DNA from: Brucellaceae bacterium
GTDB lineage: Bacteria > Pseudomonadota > Alphaproteobacteria > Rhizobiales > Rhizobiaceae
Reading direction: 5' to 3'
NCBI GenBank assembly: GCA_020637775.1
Contig: JACKJV010000006.1
Coordinates: forward strand, 166,376 to 230,375
DNA length: 64,000 nucleotides
This document shows positions 35,194 through 43,404 of this stretch, one piece after another. The position numbers and the translations under genes were made by a program. The stretch's first letter is position 1. Every line of letters starts with the position of its first letter. Below the pieces are notes generated by a model. That model was not told the DNA's origin. It saw nothing but the letters and a program-made list of their open reading frames with translations, and made no database searches.

Positions 35194-36894
35194 TCAGCCC
35201 AACCCGTCGATCAACGCACCGAGCCACGGCTCGTATTTCCGCCAAGCCTGCGAACTGCCCTTGTAGAGCGGCCGGCGCACCTGTGCGGCGCTTGCCGTGC
35301 GAACGCTGCGCTCGGTCTCGTGGAAGCGAAGGCAGGCGTCGTCCCAGGGCAGGCCGCAGATTTCGAGAAGACGGCGCGTCTGTGCTTCCTGATCTTCCGT
35401 CAGGGCTTCGTATTCCAGCTCGTGAACGCGGCCCGGGAGCCGCTCCTGCCAGAATGCCATCAGGCTGTCGTGAAGGCGCGTGTATTCGGCGATGTCGGCG
35501 AGGTCGCAGGTGAATTCGAGGCCGCGCGCGGGGAAATAGGTCCGATACATCGACCAGCCCACGGCAACCGGATCGCGGCGGGTGTGGATGAACACCGCCT
35601 CGGGCAGGGCAGCGGCTGCAAAACCGATCCAGCGGAAATTCATCGGCATCTTGTCGACGATCACCGGCCTGTCGGTCCCGAGGGCATCGAGGCTCTCGAG
35701 ATAGGCGCTGCGGATGGCGGCCATGCCCTCGCCGTCCATCCGGCCGGTCCTGATCCCGGGCATGATGGCTCGGCGCATGGCCGGCAGTTCGCCGGCTCCG
35801 TACACGCCGGGATGACTGGCGAGGATCTGTTCGGCCAGCGAGGTGCCGGAGCGGGGCATGCCCAGAATGAAGACCGGGCGGGCGGAGGCCGGCGGGGCCT
35901 GCACTTCGGGCGGCGGGCCTGCTTCGTAGAGTGAGCGGATGCGGGCGAAGAGGGCGCGATGTTCGGCCATCGGATCGACGCCGGACGGTCTTGCCAGCCC
36001 GTTGCCTTCGGCATAGCAGGCAAACGCTCGTTCGTGCTCGCCGGTATCGGCGAGCGCCTTGCCAAGTGCGAATGCCAGATGCATGCGGTCGCTGTCGTTT
36101 CCTGCGGCAGCATGGACCTTTTGCAGTGCCGCGACCTGCGGCTCGCCCGGCTTGAAGCGTTTCTCGTTGGAAAGATTGCGCCATGCCTCGGCATAGTCGG
36201 GGCGGGCGGCGATGGCGGCTTCAAATTGCGCGACGGCTTCGTCCGTGCGGCCGAGCGAGGAAAGCGCGATGCCCATGTTGTTGAGCGCGGCGGGAAAGTC
36301 CGGGCGAAGCGCCAGGGCCTTTTCAAGGTAGCCGAGGGCTTGCGCCGGGTCGTTCAGGCCATTGCAGGCATTGCCGAGATTGTTGAGCGCTTCGGGGTAA
36401 TCCGGTTGCAGCGCCAGCGCTCTTCTGAGCGCATGCATGGCTTTCTCGTAGTGCCCGAGCGTATTGAGTGCATTGCCCACATTGTTGTAATTGCCCGCGA
36501 CACTGGGAGCCAGGGTCAGCGCCTGACGGTGCGCGTCCAGCGCCTTCTCACGGTCGCCGAGCGAGGCGTGGCACAGACCTTCCAGTGTATGCAGCAGGGC
36601 CACCTGCGGATGTTGGCGTAAAAGCGCCTGGGCTTGCACCAGCGCTTCGGCGTGCCGCCCCGCCTGCCATAGCGCAAGGGCGGCCTTTGCCTTTTCACGA
36701 TCAAACGCGGGTCCTGCCGCCCGCGCAGTCTGTCCCGCCGCCAGTGCCGCCAGACCATCGGCAGCGCGGCGGTTGCCTGGAAACCGTTCCAGGACGGCGG
36801 AATAAAGTGCCGTCGCGCCAGCGCGGTCGCCCTTGCGGGCCAGCGTTGCGGCTTTCTTCAGGGCCTGATCGACCGAGTTGATTTCAGGGGGCAT
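35194..36894 (-). CDS. TPR-sulfotransferase fusion protein
   Basis: A 566-residue protein. Residues ~1-330 consist of TPR repeats with the pattern ALNNLGNACNGLNDPAQALGYLEKAL recurring every 34 residues. Residues ~338-566 form a sulfotransferase domain: FILGMPRSGTSLAEQIL at 342-358 is the PAPS 5'-phosphosulfate loop, and FIHTRRDPVAVGWSMYRTYF carries the 3'-phosphate-binding Arg and Ser. TPR-sulfotransferases are common in alphaproteobacteria, but their acceptors are mostly unknown. The stop converges on the CMD gene, 10 bp apart. No transport or glycan genes are adjacent. Confidence 0.88.
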   Translation of the reverse strand: MPPEINSVDQALKKAATLARKGDRAGATALYSAVLERFPGNRRAADGLAALAAGQTARAAGPAFDREKAKAALALWQAGRHAEALVQAQALLRQHPQVALLHTLEGLCHASLGDREKALDAHRQALTLAPSVAGNYNNVGNALNTLGHYEKAMHALRRALALQPDYPEALNNLGNACNGLNDPAQALGYLEKALALRPDFPAALNNMGIALSSLGRTDEAVAQFEAAIAARPDYAEAWRNLSNEKRFKPGEPQVAALQKVHAAAGNDSDRMHLAFALGKALADTGEHERAFACYAEGNGLARPSGVDPMAEHRALFARIRSLYEAGPPPEVQAPPASARPVFILGMPRSGTSLAEQILASHPGVYGAGELPAMRRAIMPGIRTGRMDGEGMAAIRSAYLESLDALGTDRPVIVDKMPMNFRWIGFAAAALPEAVFIHTRRDPVAVGWSMYRTYFPARGLEFTCDLADIAEYTRLHDSLMAFWQERLPGRVHELEYEALTEDQEAQTRRLLEICGLPWDDACLRFHETERSVRTASAAQVRRPLYKGSSQAWRKYEPWLGALIDGLG

Positions 36895-37403
36895 GGCGTC
36901 ATCGGGTTCCGGTCAGCGGGATACTCTTTTCCATTGTGAAACGGCAACCTTGCCCGAAGCGGGACGACCCCGATGCAAAAAGAGGAGGAGCGAACCGGAA
37001 TGCCGGCGCGACTCCTCCCTGTTCAGCCTCGTACCGCTGCTGAATGTGTTCCGCGCCAGACCGCTGCGCCACTGCAAACGCTGAAACGAAGCGAAAGCCG
37101 GCTTTCAACCTGTGCCGGTTTCGTCATTGCCGGCCTCTTGCCGCCAGCCTGTTCCCCATGGCCCGATTCGCTTTCCGGTTCGTGCCCGAAACAATGGGTT
37201 GCGAAAAGAGAAAGGAACTGGAAAGTACCCGAAATAGAACTGGTTTGATAAAGATCAAGAAAAAAAGTTAGATACAACTTATATATTTATAGTTCTGTAA
37301 AATAGTTAACATCTTCGCACTGTTTACGGTAGCCGCGCCATGGAAGGAAACCCATTAGCCGATCTCGAAAGTCAAACACGAGGCAGGATTCCGGAGGCGG
37401 GGC
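36895..37403. promoter_or_regulatory. 509-bp divergent intergenic region with an AT-rich core
   Basis: The gap lies between the TPR-sulfotransferase and the Crp/Fnr-type gene. The left half has no gene-like reading frame with a ribosome site. The stretch 37195-37330 is strikingly AT-rich (a run of A at 37259-37266, then TTATATATTTATAGTT) and contains the FNR-type box listed separately. It is the probable promoter of the regulator. No RNA gene was recognised. Confidence 0.5.
37245..37258. promoter_or_regulatory. FNR/FixK-type binding site
   Basis: TTGAT-AAAG-ATCAA is a perfect match to the FNR/FixK/DNR consensus TTGAT-N4-ATCAA. It is 146 bp upstream of a Crp/Fnr-family gene, so autoregulation or control by another family member under low oxygen or nitrosative conditions is plausible. 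Confidence 0.7.
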
Positions 37404-38021
37404 ATGGCAAGGGTCGAAACGGCCGGCACTGATGCGAGCAAGGACTTCTCGTCCGCGCTGGCCTCCCGCATCAAGAAACACGGCTTCCTGGTGGAAGTGA
37501 ACGAAGGGCAGGTTCTCCTGCGCCAGGGCGAGCTCGTGCCCGGACTCTATCTCGTTTCGCGGGGCATTGTCGCCGCCATGTCCAGCGCGGGAGACGGCAG
37601 GAGGCGGTTTCTTTACCCGCTCATGCCTGGCATGTATTTTTCACCGTTTCCGACCGGGAAGAACCGCTCGGACGCGACGCTGCAAGCCTTGTCGGAAGCC
37701 TATGTCTATATCCTGCAGCATGACGCCTTCCAGAAACTCCTGAAGACCGACAAGGCATTTCTGCCTCTGGTGGGGGAACTTGTGAACCACACGCTTGCAG
37801 CCAATGCCATGCTGCTGGCCGCCTGCCGGATACCGTCGGCGAAGGAGCGGCTGCGCGCCTATATGCGGGCGCATCTCATGCTCCAGCCCGTTATCGGCAC
37901 GGAAGCGGTACAGTTGCTCGACAGCCGGATCAGCCAGAATCTGCTGGCTGAAATGCTCGGCGTGACGCGGCCCTACATGAACCAGCTTCTCAAGGCGATG
38001 CGTTCCGAACTGGAGCTTTGA
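37404..38021 (+). CDS. Crp/Fnr-family transcriptional regulator
   Basis: A 205-residue regulator with an N-terminal cyclic-nucleotide-binding-type beta-barrel (EGQVLLRQGELVPGLYLVSRGIV) and a C-terminal winged helix (SQNLLAEMLGVTRPYMNQLLKAM). There is no N-terminal Cys cluster, so it is not an oxygen-sensing Fe-S FNR; the only Cys is in LAACRIPSA. The phosphate-binding Arg/Ser pocket for cAMP is not obvious. A perfect FNR-type box stands upstream. It appears to be a single gene, 153 bp from a convergent PQQ dehydrogenase. Its regulon cannot be inferred. Confidence 0.85.
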   Translation: MARVETAGTDASKDFSSALASRIKKHGFLVEVNEGQVLLRQGELVPGLYLVSRGIVAAMSSAGDGRRRFLYPLMPGMYFSPFPTGKNRSDATLQALSEAYVYILQHDAFQKLLKTDKAFLPLVGELVNHTLAANAMLLAACRIPSAKERLRAYMRAHLMLQPVIGTEAVQLLDSRISQNLLAEMLGVTRPYMNQLLKAMRSELEL

Positions 38022-38174
38022 GCGCGATCAACCTGCCGTTTGCGGCGGAATGAACTGTCCGTGCTGAGGCACCTGGCCGACACGCAGGCCGCACCCGCAG
38101 ACCTCGGCCAGGAGGCTTTACCGCAATCGGGGGGCGTTTGACCCGGACATGGCGTCACGCCCGGGCCAGGGCGG

Positions 38175-40319
38175 TCATGGCAGCGCATAGGCGATGAGGT
38201 AGTCGCCGATCGGTGTCTCCATGAAATGATGGCCGGTGGCCGCGATCATCACATATTGCTTGCCGTCCACCTCGTAAGCGATGGGATTGGCCTGACCGCC
38301 GGCGGGCAGTTCATCCGTCCAGAGCGTTTCGCCGGTCTCGATGTCGATGGCGCGGAACAGGTTGTCCGTCGCCGCGCCGATGAAGACAAGACCGCCGGCG
38401 GTGACCACCGATCCGCCATTGTTCGGCGTGCCGATCTTGAAGGGCAGCATGGAGGGGATGCCGAACGGGCCGTTTTCGCGCGCCGTGCCAAGCGGCACGT
38501 CCCAAAGCGTCTCGCCGGTTTCCAGGTCGATGGCCCGGATGCCGCCATAGGGCGGCTGGACGCAGGGCATGTCGGTTACCGAATTGCGCCAGCCGGCATT
38601 CACCTCGATGGCGTAGGGGGCACCCGCCTGCGGGTCGCCGGCGCCCTCGGCGTTTTCGCCCGACGTCTCGCCGGCGCCCTGCTTGTGAATGGGTTGAAGG
38701 TTGCGCTCCTCGGCTTCCTGGCGCGTCAGCAGGCGGTTGTAGTTGGGAATGTCATTGTAGTTGGCAATGAGGATGCCGCGCTCGGGATCGACTGCCACGG
38801 ATCCCCAGTCCGAGCCGCCATTGTAGCCGGGATACTGGATCCAGGGGCGCTGCGAGGAAGGCGGCGTGTAGAAGCCCTGGTAATTGGCCTGGCGGAACTG
38901 GATGCGGCACCACAACTGGTCGAGGGGGGTGAAGCCCCAGGCGTCCTTTTCCTCCAGCGGCGGCATGCGGAGGGTATGCCATCTGGACACCGGCTGGCTG
39001 TCGGAGATGTAATCCGGTTCGATCCGGCCCTTGGGCAGGCCGGTCAGTTCGCCGACGGGCGTCAGCGGCTCCCCGGTTTCCCGGTCCAGGATGTAGATGT
39101 CGCCCTGCTTGGAGGGCAGGAGAATGGCCGGTGTGCCCTTGTAATCGAGTAGCGTGGCCTGGCTGCCAAGATCATAGTCCCAGACATCGTGCCGCACGGT
39201 CTGGAAATGCCACGCCGGCTCGCCGGTCGTCACGTCGATGGCGATCAGTGACGTGGCGTATTCGTTCTCGGCCTCGGACCGGTTGGAACCGTAGTAGTCG
39301 ACCGACGAATTGCCCATGGGCAGGTAGACATAGCCTAGTTCCTCATCCGCCACGGCCGTGGTCCACATGTTGGGCGTGCCGCGTGTATAGACCTCACCGT
39401 CCGGCGGGCCGTCGCGATTGGCCTCGGGCGCGGCCAGATCCCAGGCCCAGACGAGCTCGCCCGACCTGACATCATAGCCGCGGATGACGCCCGAAGGAGC
39501 ATCCTCGGCCTGGCCGTCCTTGACCTGTGCGCCCGTGACGACGACGCCGCGGACGATGGCTGGCGGCGCGGTCACGGCATACCATCCCGGCACGCGCTCG
39601 CCGATGTCCTGCCACAGGTCGACAGTGCCGTTTTCGCCGAAATCCTCGCAGGGGCGGCCGGTTCTTGCATCCACCGCCACGAGTTTGGCATCAAGCGTTC
39701 CCTCGATCACGCGGGTCGCGCATGCATCGCCGTCACCGGCTTCGGGGTCGACATAGAGTGCGACGCCACGGCAGGTCGCGCCATAGGGAATGGCCTCGTT
39801 GGGAACTCCGGGATCGAAGCGCCAGTTCTCCTCACCGGTCGCCGCGTCGACGGAAATGAGGATATTCATGGCCGAACACAGCAGGAGATCGCCGCCCACC
39901 TTCAAGGGCGTCGTCTCGGGCGAGTATTTGCCTTGTGCCGTTCCTTCCGGCATGTCGCCGGTCCGGTAGGTGAAAACGCGCGTGAGGTCGGCGACATTCG
40001 TCCGGTTGATCTGGTCGAGCGGGGAATAGCGGGTGGCGTTTGCACCGCCACCCCACCAGGGCCAGTCGGCGCCAGCCTGGGCGGGCACGTGGGCGGGCGT
40101 TGAATAGGGCGCAGCGCGGCTGTCTGCGGTTTCCTGCCGAGCCTCATCCGCTTCCGGCGGCTGGCCGGGCTGCTGCCCGGCCGGCGGCGCCGCTTGCGCC
40201 GGCGGCTGCGCGGGTTCTTCGCGGGCTTGCGATGGTTCCGTGGTTTGCTCCTGCTGGGCCATGGCCGATGGAACGGCTGCGGCAAATGCCAGAAGAAGCA
40301 CTGCGATCCTGGGTTTCAT
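38175..40319 (-). CDS. PQQ-dependent dehydrogenase, glucose/quinate dehydrogenase type, catalytic part
   Basis: 714 residues from ATG 40319, which begins a signal peptide (to SAMAQ, residue 22). A Gln/Pro/Ala-rich linker to ~residue 75 precedes an eight-bladed PQQ propeller: DWPWWGGGANATRYSPLDQINRTN, the repeated TGE-W docking motifs, YPGYNGGSDWGSVAVDPERG and a C-terminal GTPNNGGSVVTAGGLVFIGAATD ending IGDYLIAYALP. These blocks match membrane glucose dehydrogenase (Gcd) and quinate/shikimate dehydrogenase, which oxidise sugars or polyols in the periplasm and pass electrons to ubiquinone. Unlike Gcd it has no N-terminal membrane domain; that domain is the divergent gene at 40600. Confidence 0.9.
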   Translation of the reverse strand: MKPRIAVLLLAFAAAVPSAMAQQEQTTEPSQAREEPAQPPAQAAPPAGQQPGQPPEADEARQETADSRAAPYSTPAHVPAQAGADWPWWGGGANATRYSPLDQINRTNVADLTRVFTYRTGDMPEGTAQGKYSPETTPLKVGGDLLLCSAMNILISVDAATGEENWRFDPGVPNEAIPYGATCRGVALYVDPEAGDGDACATRVIEGTLDAKLVAVDARTGRPCEDFGENGTVDLWQDIGERVPGWYAVTAPPAIVRGVVVTGAQVKDGQAEDAPSGVIRGYDVRSGELVWAWDLAAPEANRDGPPDGEVYTRGTPNMWTTAVADEELGYVYLPMGNSSVDYYGSNRSEAENEYATSLIAIDVTTGEPAWHFQTVRHDVWDYDLGSQATLLDYKGTPAILLPSKQGDIYILDRETGEPLTPVGELTGLPKGRIEPDYISDSQPVSRWHTLRMPPLEEKDAWGFTPLDQLWCRIQFRQANYQGFYTPPSSQRPWIQYPGYNGGSDWGSVAVDPERGILIANYNDIPNYNRLLTRQEAEERNLQPIHKQGAGETSGENAEGAGDPQAGAPYAIEVNAGWRNSVTDMPCVQPPYGGIRAIDLETGETLWDVPLGTARENGPFGIPSMLPFKIGTPNNGGSVVTAGGLVFIGAATDNLFRAIDIETGETLWTDELPAGGQANPIAYEVDGKQYVMIAATGHHFMETPIGDYLIAYALP

Positions 40320-40599
40320 GGGCAAATCTCCCCGTTTGTCGAGCGCGCAACGGGAGGCGGCCGGATTTACGCCACCGGACCTGAAAGGCCGGCATGCGTC
40401 TGGCGGCCGGACGTCCCTTATGGAAGACGGCCTTCCGTTCCGAGACAAGCCAAACCGGTCACTGCCGCAGATGTTCCCGATCCTGTGCATCGGGACCGTT
40501 CAAGGTGTGGGCGCCGACCTCGACCGTGAGGCAGCGGCAGGAACATTCGGCTGCGCAACGTGTTCGTCTGGCAAGGCAATGCAACAACAGGAGGCGGCC

Positions 40600-40983
40600 A
40601 TGAGCGAAGCAACAGCAGACCGACATACGGATGGCCGTTGGACTGCCGGCTATGCAGCGACAGTGGCGCTTGCCGCGGTCCTGGCGGTTTTCGGCTTGCT
40701 GATCCTGGGTGGCGGCATCTGGCTGATCACGCTGGGTGGCAGTTGGTATTATGCGGTGGCCGGGGCGGGACTGTGCGCAACCGCCTGGCTGCTTGTCCAG
40801 CGCTCGATGGCCGCGTTCTGGGTCTATCTGGCGACCTTCGCCTTCACGGTGGCCTGGGCACTCTGGGAGAAAGGCCTCGATGGCTGGGCACAGGTGCCGC
40901 GGCTGGTCGCGCCGACGGTCATCCTCATCCTGATGCTGCTGACACTTCCGGTTCTCCGCAAGCGTGACAGCCATTCCCGCTGA
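40600..40983 (+). CDS. Stand-alone membrane-anchor domain of quinoprotein glucose dehydrogenase
   Basis: A 127-residue inner-membrane protein with four hydrophobic segments. GLLILGGGIWLITLGGSWYYAVAGAGLCATAWLL and FWVYLATFAFTVAWALWEKGLDGWAQVPRLVAP closely resemble the N-terminal five-helix domain of Gcd, the ubiquinone-binding anchor (there LIGGGWLVAIGGSWYYPIAG and WALWEVGLDFWAL-like sequence). Only the anchor is present, with no catalytic domain. It is divergent from a signal-peptide-bearing catalytic partner. The inferred complex is periplasmic catalytic subunit plus membrane anchor that passes electrons to quinone. GGAGG precedes the ATG at 40600. Confidence 0.85.
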   Translation: MSEATADRHTDGRWTAGYAATVALAAVLAVFGLLILGGGIWLITLGGSWYYAVAGAGLCATAWLLVQRSMAAFWVYLATFAFTVAWALWEKGLDGWAQVPRLVAPTVILILMLLTLPVLRKRDSHSR

Positions 40984-41025
40984 GGCGGGTTCGCCTGCCT
41001 ATCCGACAACGAAAGACACCTGCCC

Positions 41026-41877
41026 ATGACCCAGTATTCCGACAATCGTGTTCAATCGCAGCAGCCGGGCCTCGAACACGCGATGTCGCCGCGCCCGGAC
41101 TTCATGCCGCGTTATCCCGGATCCGGCCGGATGAAGGGCCGTGTGGCCCTCATTACCGGCGGCGATTCCGGCATTGGCAGGGCCTGTGCCGTGCTGTTTG
41201 CCCGCGAAGGCGCGGCGGCGGTCGCGATTGTCCATTGCAACGAGGACAAGGACGCGGAAGAGACGCTGGCGGCCGTTCGCGCCGAGGGCGCGCAAGGCCT
41301 GGCGCTCAAGGGCGACGTGGGCGAGCGCGGTTTCTGCTTCGATGCCGTCAAACAGGTGGCGGAGCGCTTCGGCCGGCTCGACGTTCTGGTCAACAACGCC
41401 GCCGAACAGCATGCGCAGGACAGGTTCGAGAATATTCCCGAACAGCAGATCGAGGACACGTTCCGCACCAATATCTTCGGCCAGATGTTCATGGTCCAGG
41501 CAGCGCTCGAACACATGCAGGAGGGCGCGGCCATCGTCGCCACCACGTCCATCACCGCCTATCGCGGACAGGATCTGCTGATCGACTATTCCGCCACCAA
41601 GGGGGCGGTGCTGAGCCTGACACGGGCCCTTGCCCACAAGCTCGCCCCGCGCGGCATCCGCGTGAATGCCGTGGCGCCAGGGCCAATCTGGACACCGCTT
41701 ATTCCCGCATCCTTCCCGCCGGAAAAGGTGGAGAATTTCGGCAAGGGCAGCGTTCTGGGCCGGCCCGGCCAGCCGAACGAGGTGGCTCCGTCGATCCTGT
41801 TCCTTGCCTGTGACGATGCCTCCTACATGACCGGCCACGTGCTGCATCCCGATGGCGGCGCCGCCATCGCCGATTGA
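41026..41877 (+). CDS. Short-chain dehydrogenase/reductase (YdaD/YhdG-like)
   Basis: A 283-residue NAD(P)-dependent SDR with a ~35-residue N-terminal extension ([20 protein letters not shown]) typical of the stress-protein-39 (YdaD) subgroup. Cofactor motif [15 protein letters not shown], structural NNAAEQH, catalytic Ser in ATTSITAY, and Y-x-x-x-K in YSATKGAV are intact. [16 protein letters not shown] and the Rossmann C-terminus GHVLHPDGG are conserved. Physiological substrate unknown; members are often induced by osmotic or general stress. It lies 42 bp after the anchor gene and 43 bp before the molybdenum hydroxylase genes. Confidence 0.92.
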   Translation: MTQYSDNRVQSQQPGLEHAMSPRPDFMPRYPGSGRMKGRVALITGGDSGIGRACAVLFAREGAAAVAIVHCNEDKDAEETLAAVRAEGAQGLALKGDVGERGFCFDAVKQVAERFGRLDVLVNNAAEQHAQDRFENIPEQQIEDTFRTNIFGQMFMVQAALEHMQEGAAIVATTSITAYRGQDLLIDYSATKGAVLSLTRALAHKLAPRGIRVNAVAPGPIWTPLIPASFPPEKVENFGKGSVLGRPGQPNEVAPSILFLACDDASYMTGHVLHPDGGAAIAD

Positions 41878-41920
41878 CTGCAAGGCCTTTGCGCGGCCCT
41901 TCCCCGAAACCGGAGAGACC

Positions 41921-42430
41921 ATGAAAACCAAGCTGACGATCAATGGCGATGAAAAGGCCCTCGACCTCGACTCCCGGGTGACCCTGCTCGACGCCCTGCG
42001 CATCCATCTGGGGCTGACCGGGTCGAAAAAGGGCTGCGACCACGGTCAGTGCGGCGCCTGTACGGTGCTCGTCAACGGGCGGCGGATCAATGCCTGCCTG
42101 TCGCTGGCCGCGATGCACGAGGGCGATGAGATCACGACCGTCGAAGGACTGGCGAAGGGCGGCCTTTCGCCCCTGCAAAGCGCCTTCGTGGATCATGACG
42201 GGTTCCAATGCGGCTATTGCACGCCCGGCCAGTTGTGCTCGGCCACCGGCATGCTGGCCGAAATCGCCGAGGGCTGGCCGAGCCATGCCAGTGAGCACTT
42301 GGAAGGCGGATACGACCTGAACGAGGCGGAACTGTCGGAGCGGATGAGCGGCAACCTGTGCCGCTGCGCCTGCTATCCCGGCATCAATGCGGCCATCCGT
42401 CAGGCCGCCGGGAAAGGAGACGGGGCATGA
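41921..42430 (+). CDS. Aldehyde-oxidoreductase-type 2Fe-2S subunit (PaoA-like)
   Basis: A 169-residue small subunit of a xanthine-dehydrogenase-family enzyme. Cys39, 44, 47 and 59 ([14 protein letters not shown] and NAC) ligate the plant-type 2Fe-2S cluster. Cys97, 100 ([11 protein letters not shown]) and Cys147, 149 ([10 protein letters not shown]) ligate the second one. It resembles E. coli PaoA but begins directly with [10 protein letters not shown] and has no twin-arginine signal, so the complex is probably cytoplasmic. It overlaps the next gene by 4 bp. Electrons pass from molybdenum through these clusters to FAD. Confidence 0.93.
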   Translation: MKTKLTINGDEKALDLDSRVTLLDALRIHLGLTGSKKGCDHGQCGACTVLVNGRRINACLSLAAMHEGDEITTVEGLAKGGLSPLQSAFVDHDGFQCGYCTPGQLCSATGMLAEIAEGWPSHASEHLEGGYDLNEAELSERMSGNLCRCACYPGINAAIRQAAGKGDGA

Positions 42431-43404
42431 GGCCTTTCGATTTCGTCCGCGCCTCCGATCCGGGCGAAGCGACGGCGCAGGCGGGCAAGTCAAAGGCGGC
42501 TGCCTTTGTCGCCGGCGGAACCAATCTCATCGACCTGATGAAGCTGAACGTGATGGCGCCGGACGTGCTGGTGGACATATCCCGCCTGGGACTCGACACG
42601 ATCGACGATGAGGATGGGGGCCTGCGCATCGGCGCGACGGTGACCAACAGCGACCTGGCGGCCGACTTGCGGGTGCGCAGGGCATGGCCGCTGCTGGCGC
42701 GCGCGCTGCTTTCCGGGGCAAGCGGACAGTTGCGCAACAAGGCGACCACGGCCGGCAACCTGCTGCAACGCACCCGCTGCCCCTATTTCCATGACACCGA
42801 CACGCCCTGCAACAAGCGCGACCCCGGCGCCGGCTGTGCCGCGCTCGGCGGCGAGGTGCGCAACCACGCCATTCTGGGAACCAGCGAGCACTGCATCGCG
42901 CAGCACCCGAGCGACATGGCGGTGGCGATGCTGGCGCTCGATGCGACCGTGCGCGTGCGATCCGCCGATGGCGGCGAACGGGACATGCCGCTGGACCGGC
43001 TTCACCGGCTGCCGGGGGACAGGCCAGACAAGGAGACCGGTCTCGACGCCGGCGACCTGATCACATCCGTGTTCCTGCCGCGTCCGGCGGGTGACCGCCA
43101 GATCTACCGGAAGGTCCGCGACCGGGCGTCCTATGCCTTTGCGCTGACCTCGGTGGCGGTGTCCATTGCCATGGCGGGTGGCCGGATCCGCCATGCGGCC
43201 ATTGCCTTTGGCGGGCTGGGCACCAAGCCCTGGCGCGATCCGCAGGTGGATGCCGTCCTGGCGGGAGAAGCGCCGTCGCCAGCGGTGTTCGAGAAGGCCG
43301 CGGACACCTTGCTGCGGAATGCGCAGACCCATGGCGGCAACGATTTCAAGGTTCCGCTTGCGCGTCGCGTTCTGCGGGCCGTTCTGGAAGAGGCAACGGC
43401 ATGA
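42427..43404 (+). CDS. FAD-binding subunit with 4Fe-4S site (PaoB-like)
   Basis: A 325-residue medium subunit of the molybdenum hydroxylase. [19 protein letters not shown] is the FAD pyrophosphate loop. Cys118, 128, 137 and 156 (TRCPYF, TPCNKR, AGCAAL, EHCIAQ) match the extra 4Fe-4S cluster known in PaoB and 4-hydroxybenzoyl-CoA reductase but absent from ordinary xanthine dehydrogenases. The C-terminal domain ends with [18 protein letters not shown]. It overlaps both neighbours by 4 bp, so the three subunits are translated together. Confidence 0.93.
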   Translation: MRPFDFVRASDPGEATAQAGKSKAAAFVAGGTNLIDLMKLNVMAPDVLVDISRLGLDTIDDEDGGLRIGATVTNSDLAADLRVRRAWPLLARALLSGASGQLRNKATTAGNLLQRTRCPYFHDTDTPCNKRDPGAGCAALGGEVRNHAILGTSEHCIAQHPSDMAVAMLALDATVRVRSADGGERDMPLDRLHRLPGDRPDKETGLDAGDLITSVFLPRPAGDRQIYRKVRDRASYAFALTSVAVSIAMAGGRIRHAAIAFGGLGTKPWRDPQVDAVLAGEAPSPAVFEKAADTLLRNAQTHGGNDFKVPLARRVLRAVLEEATA

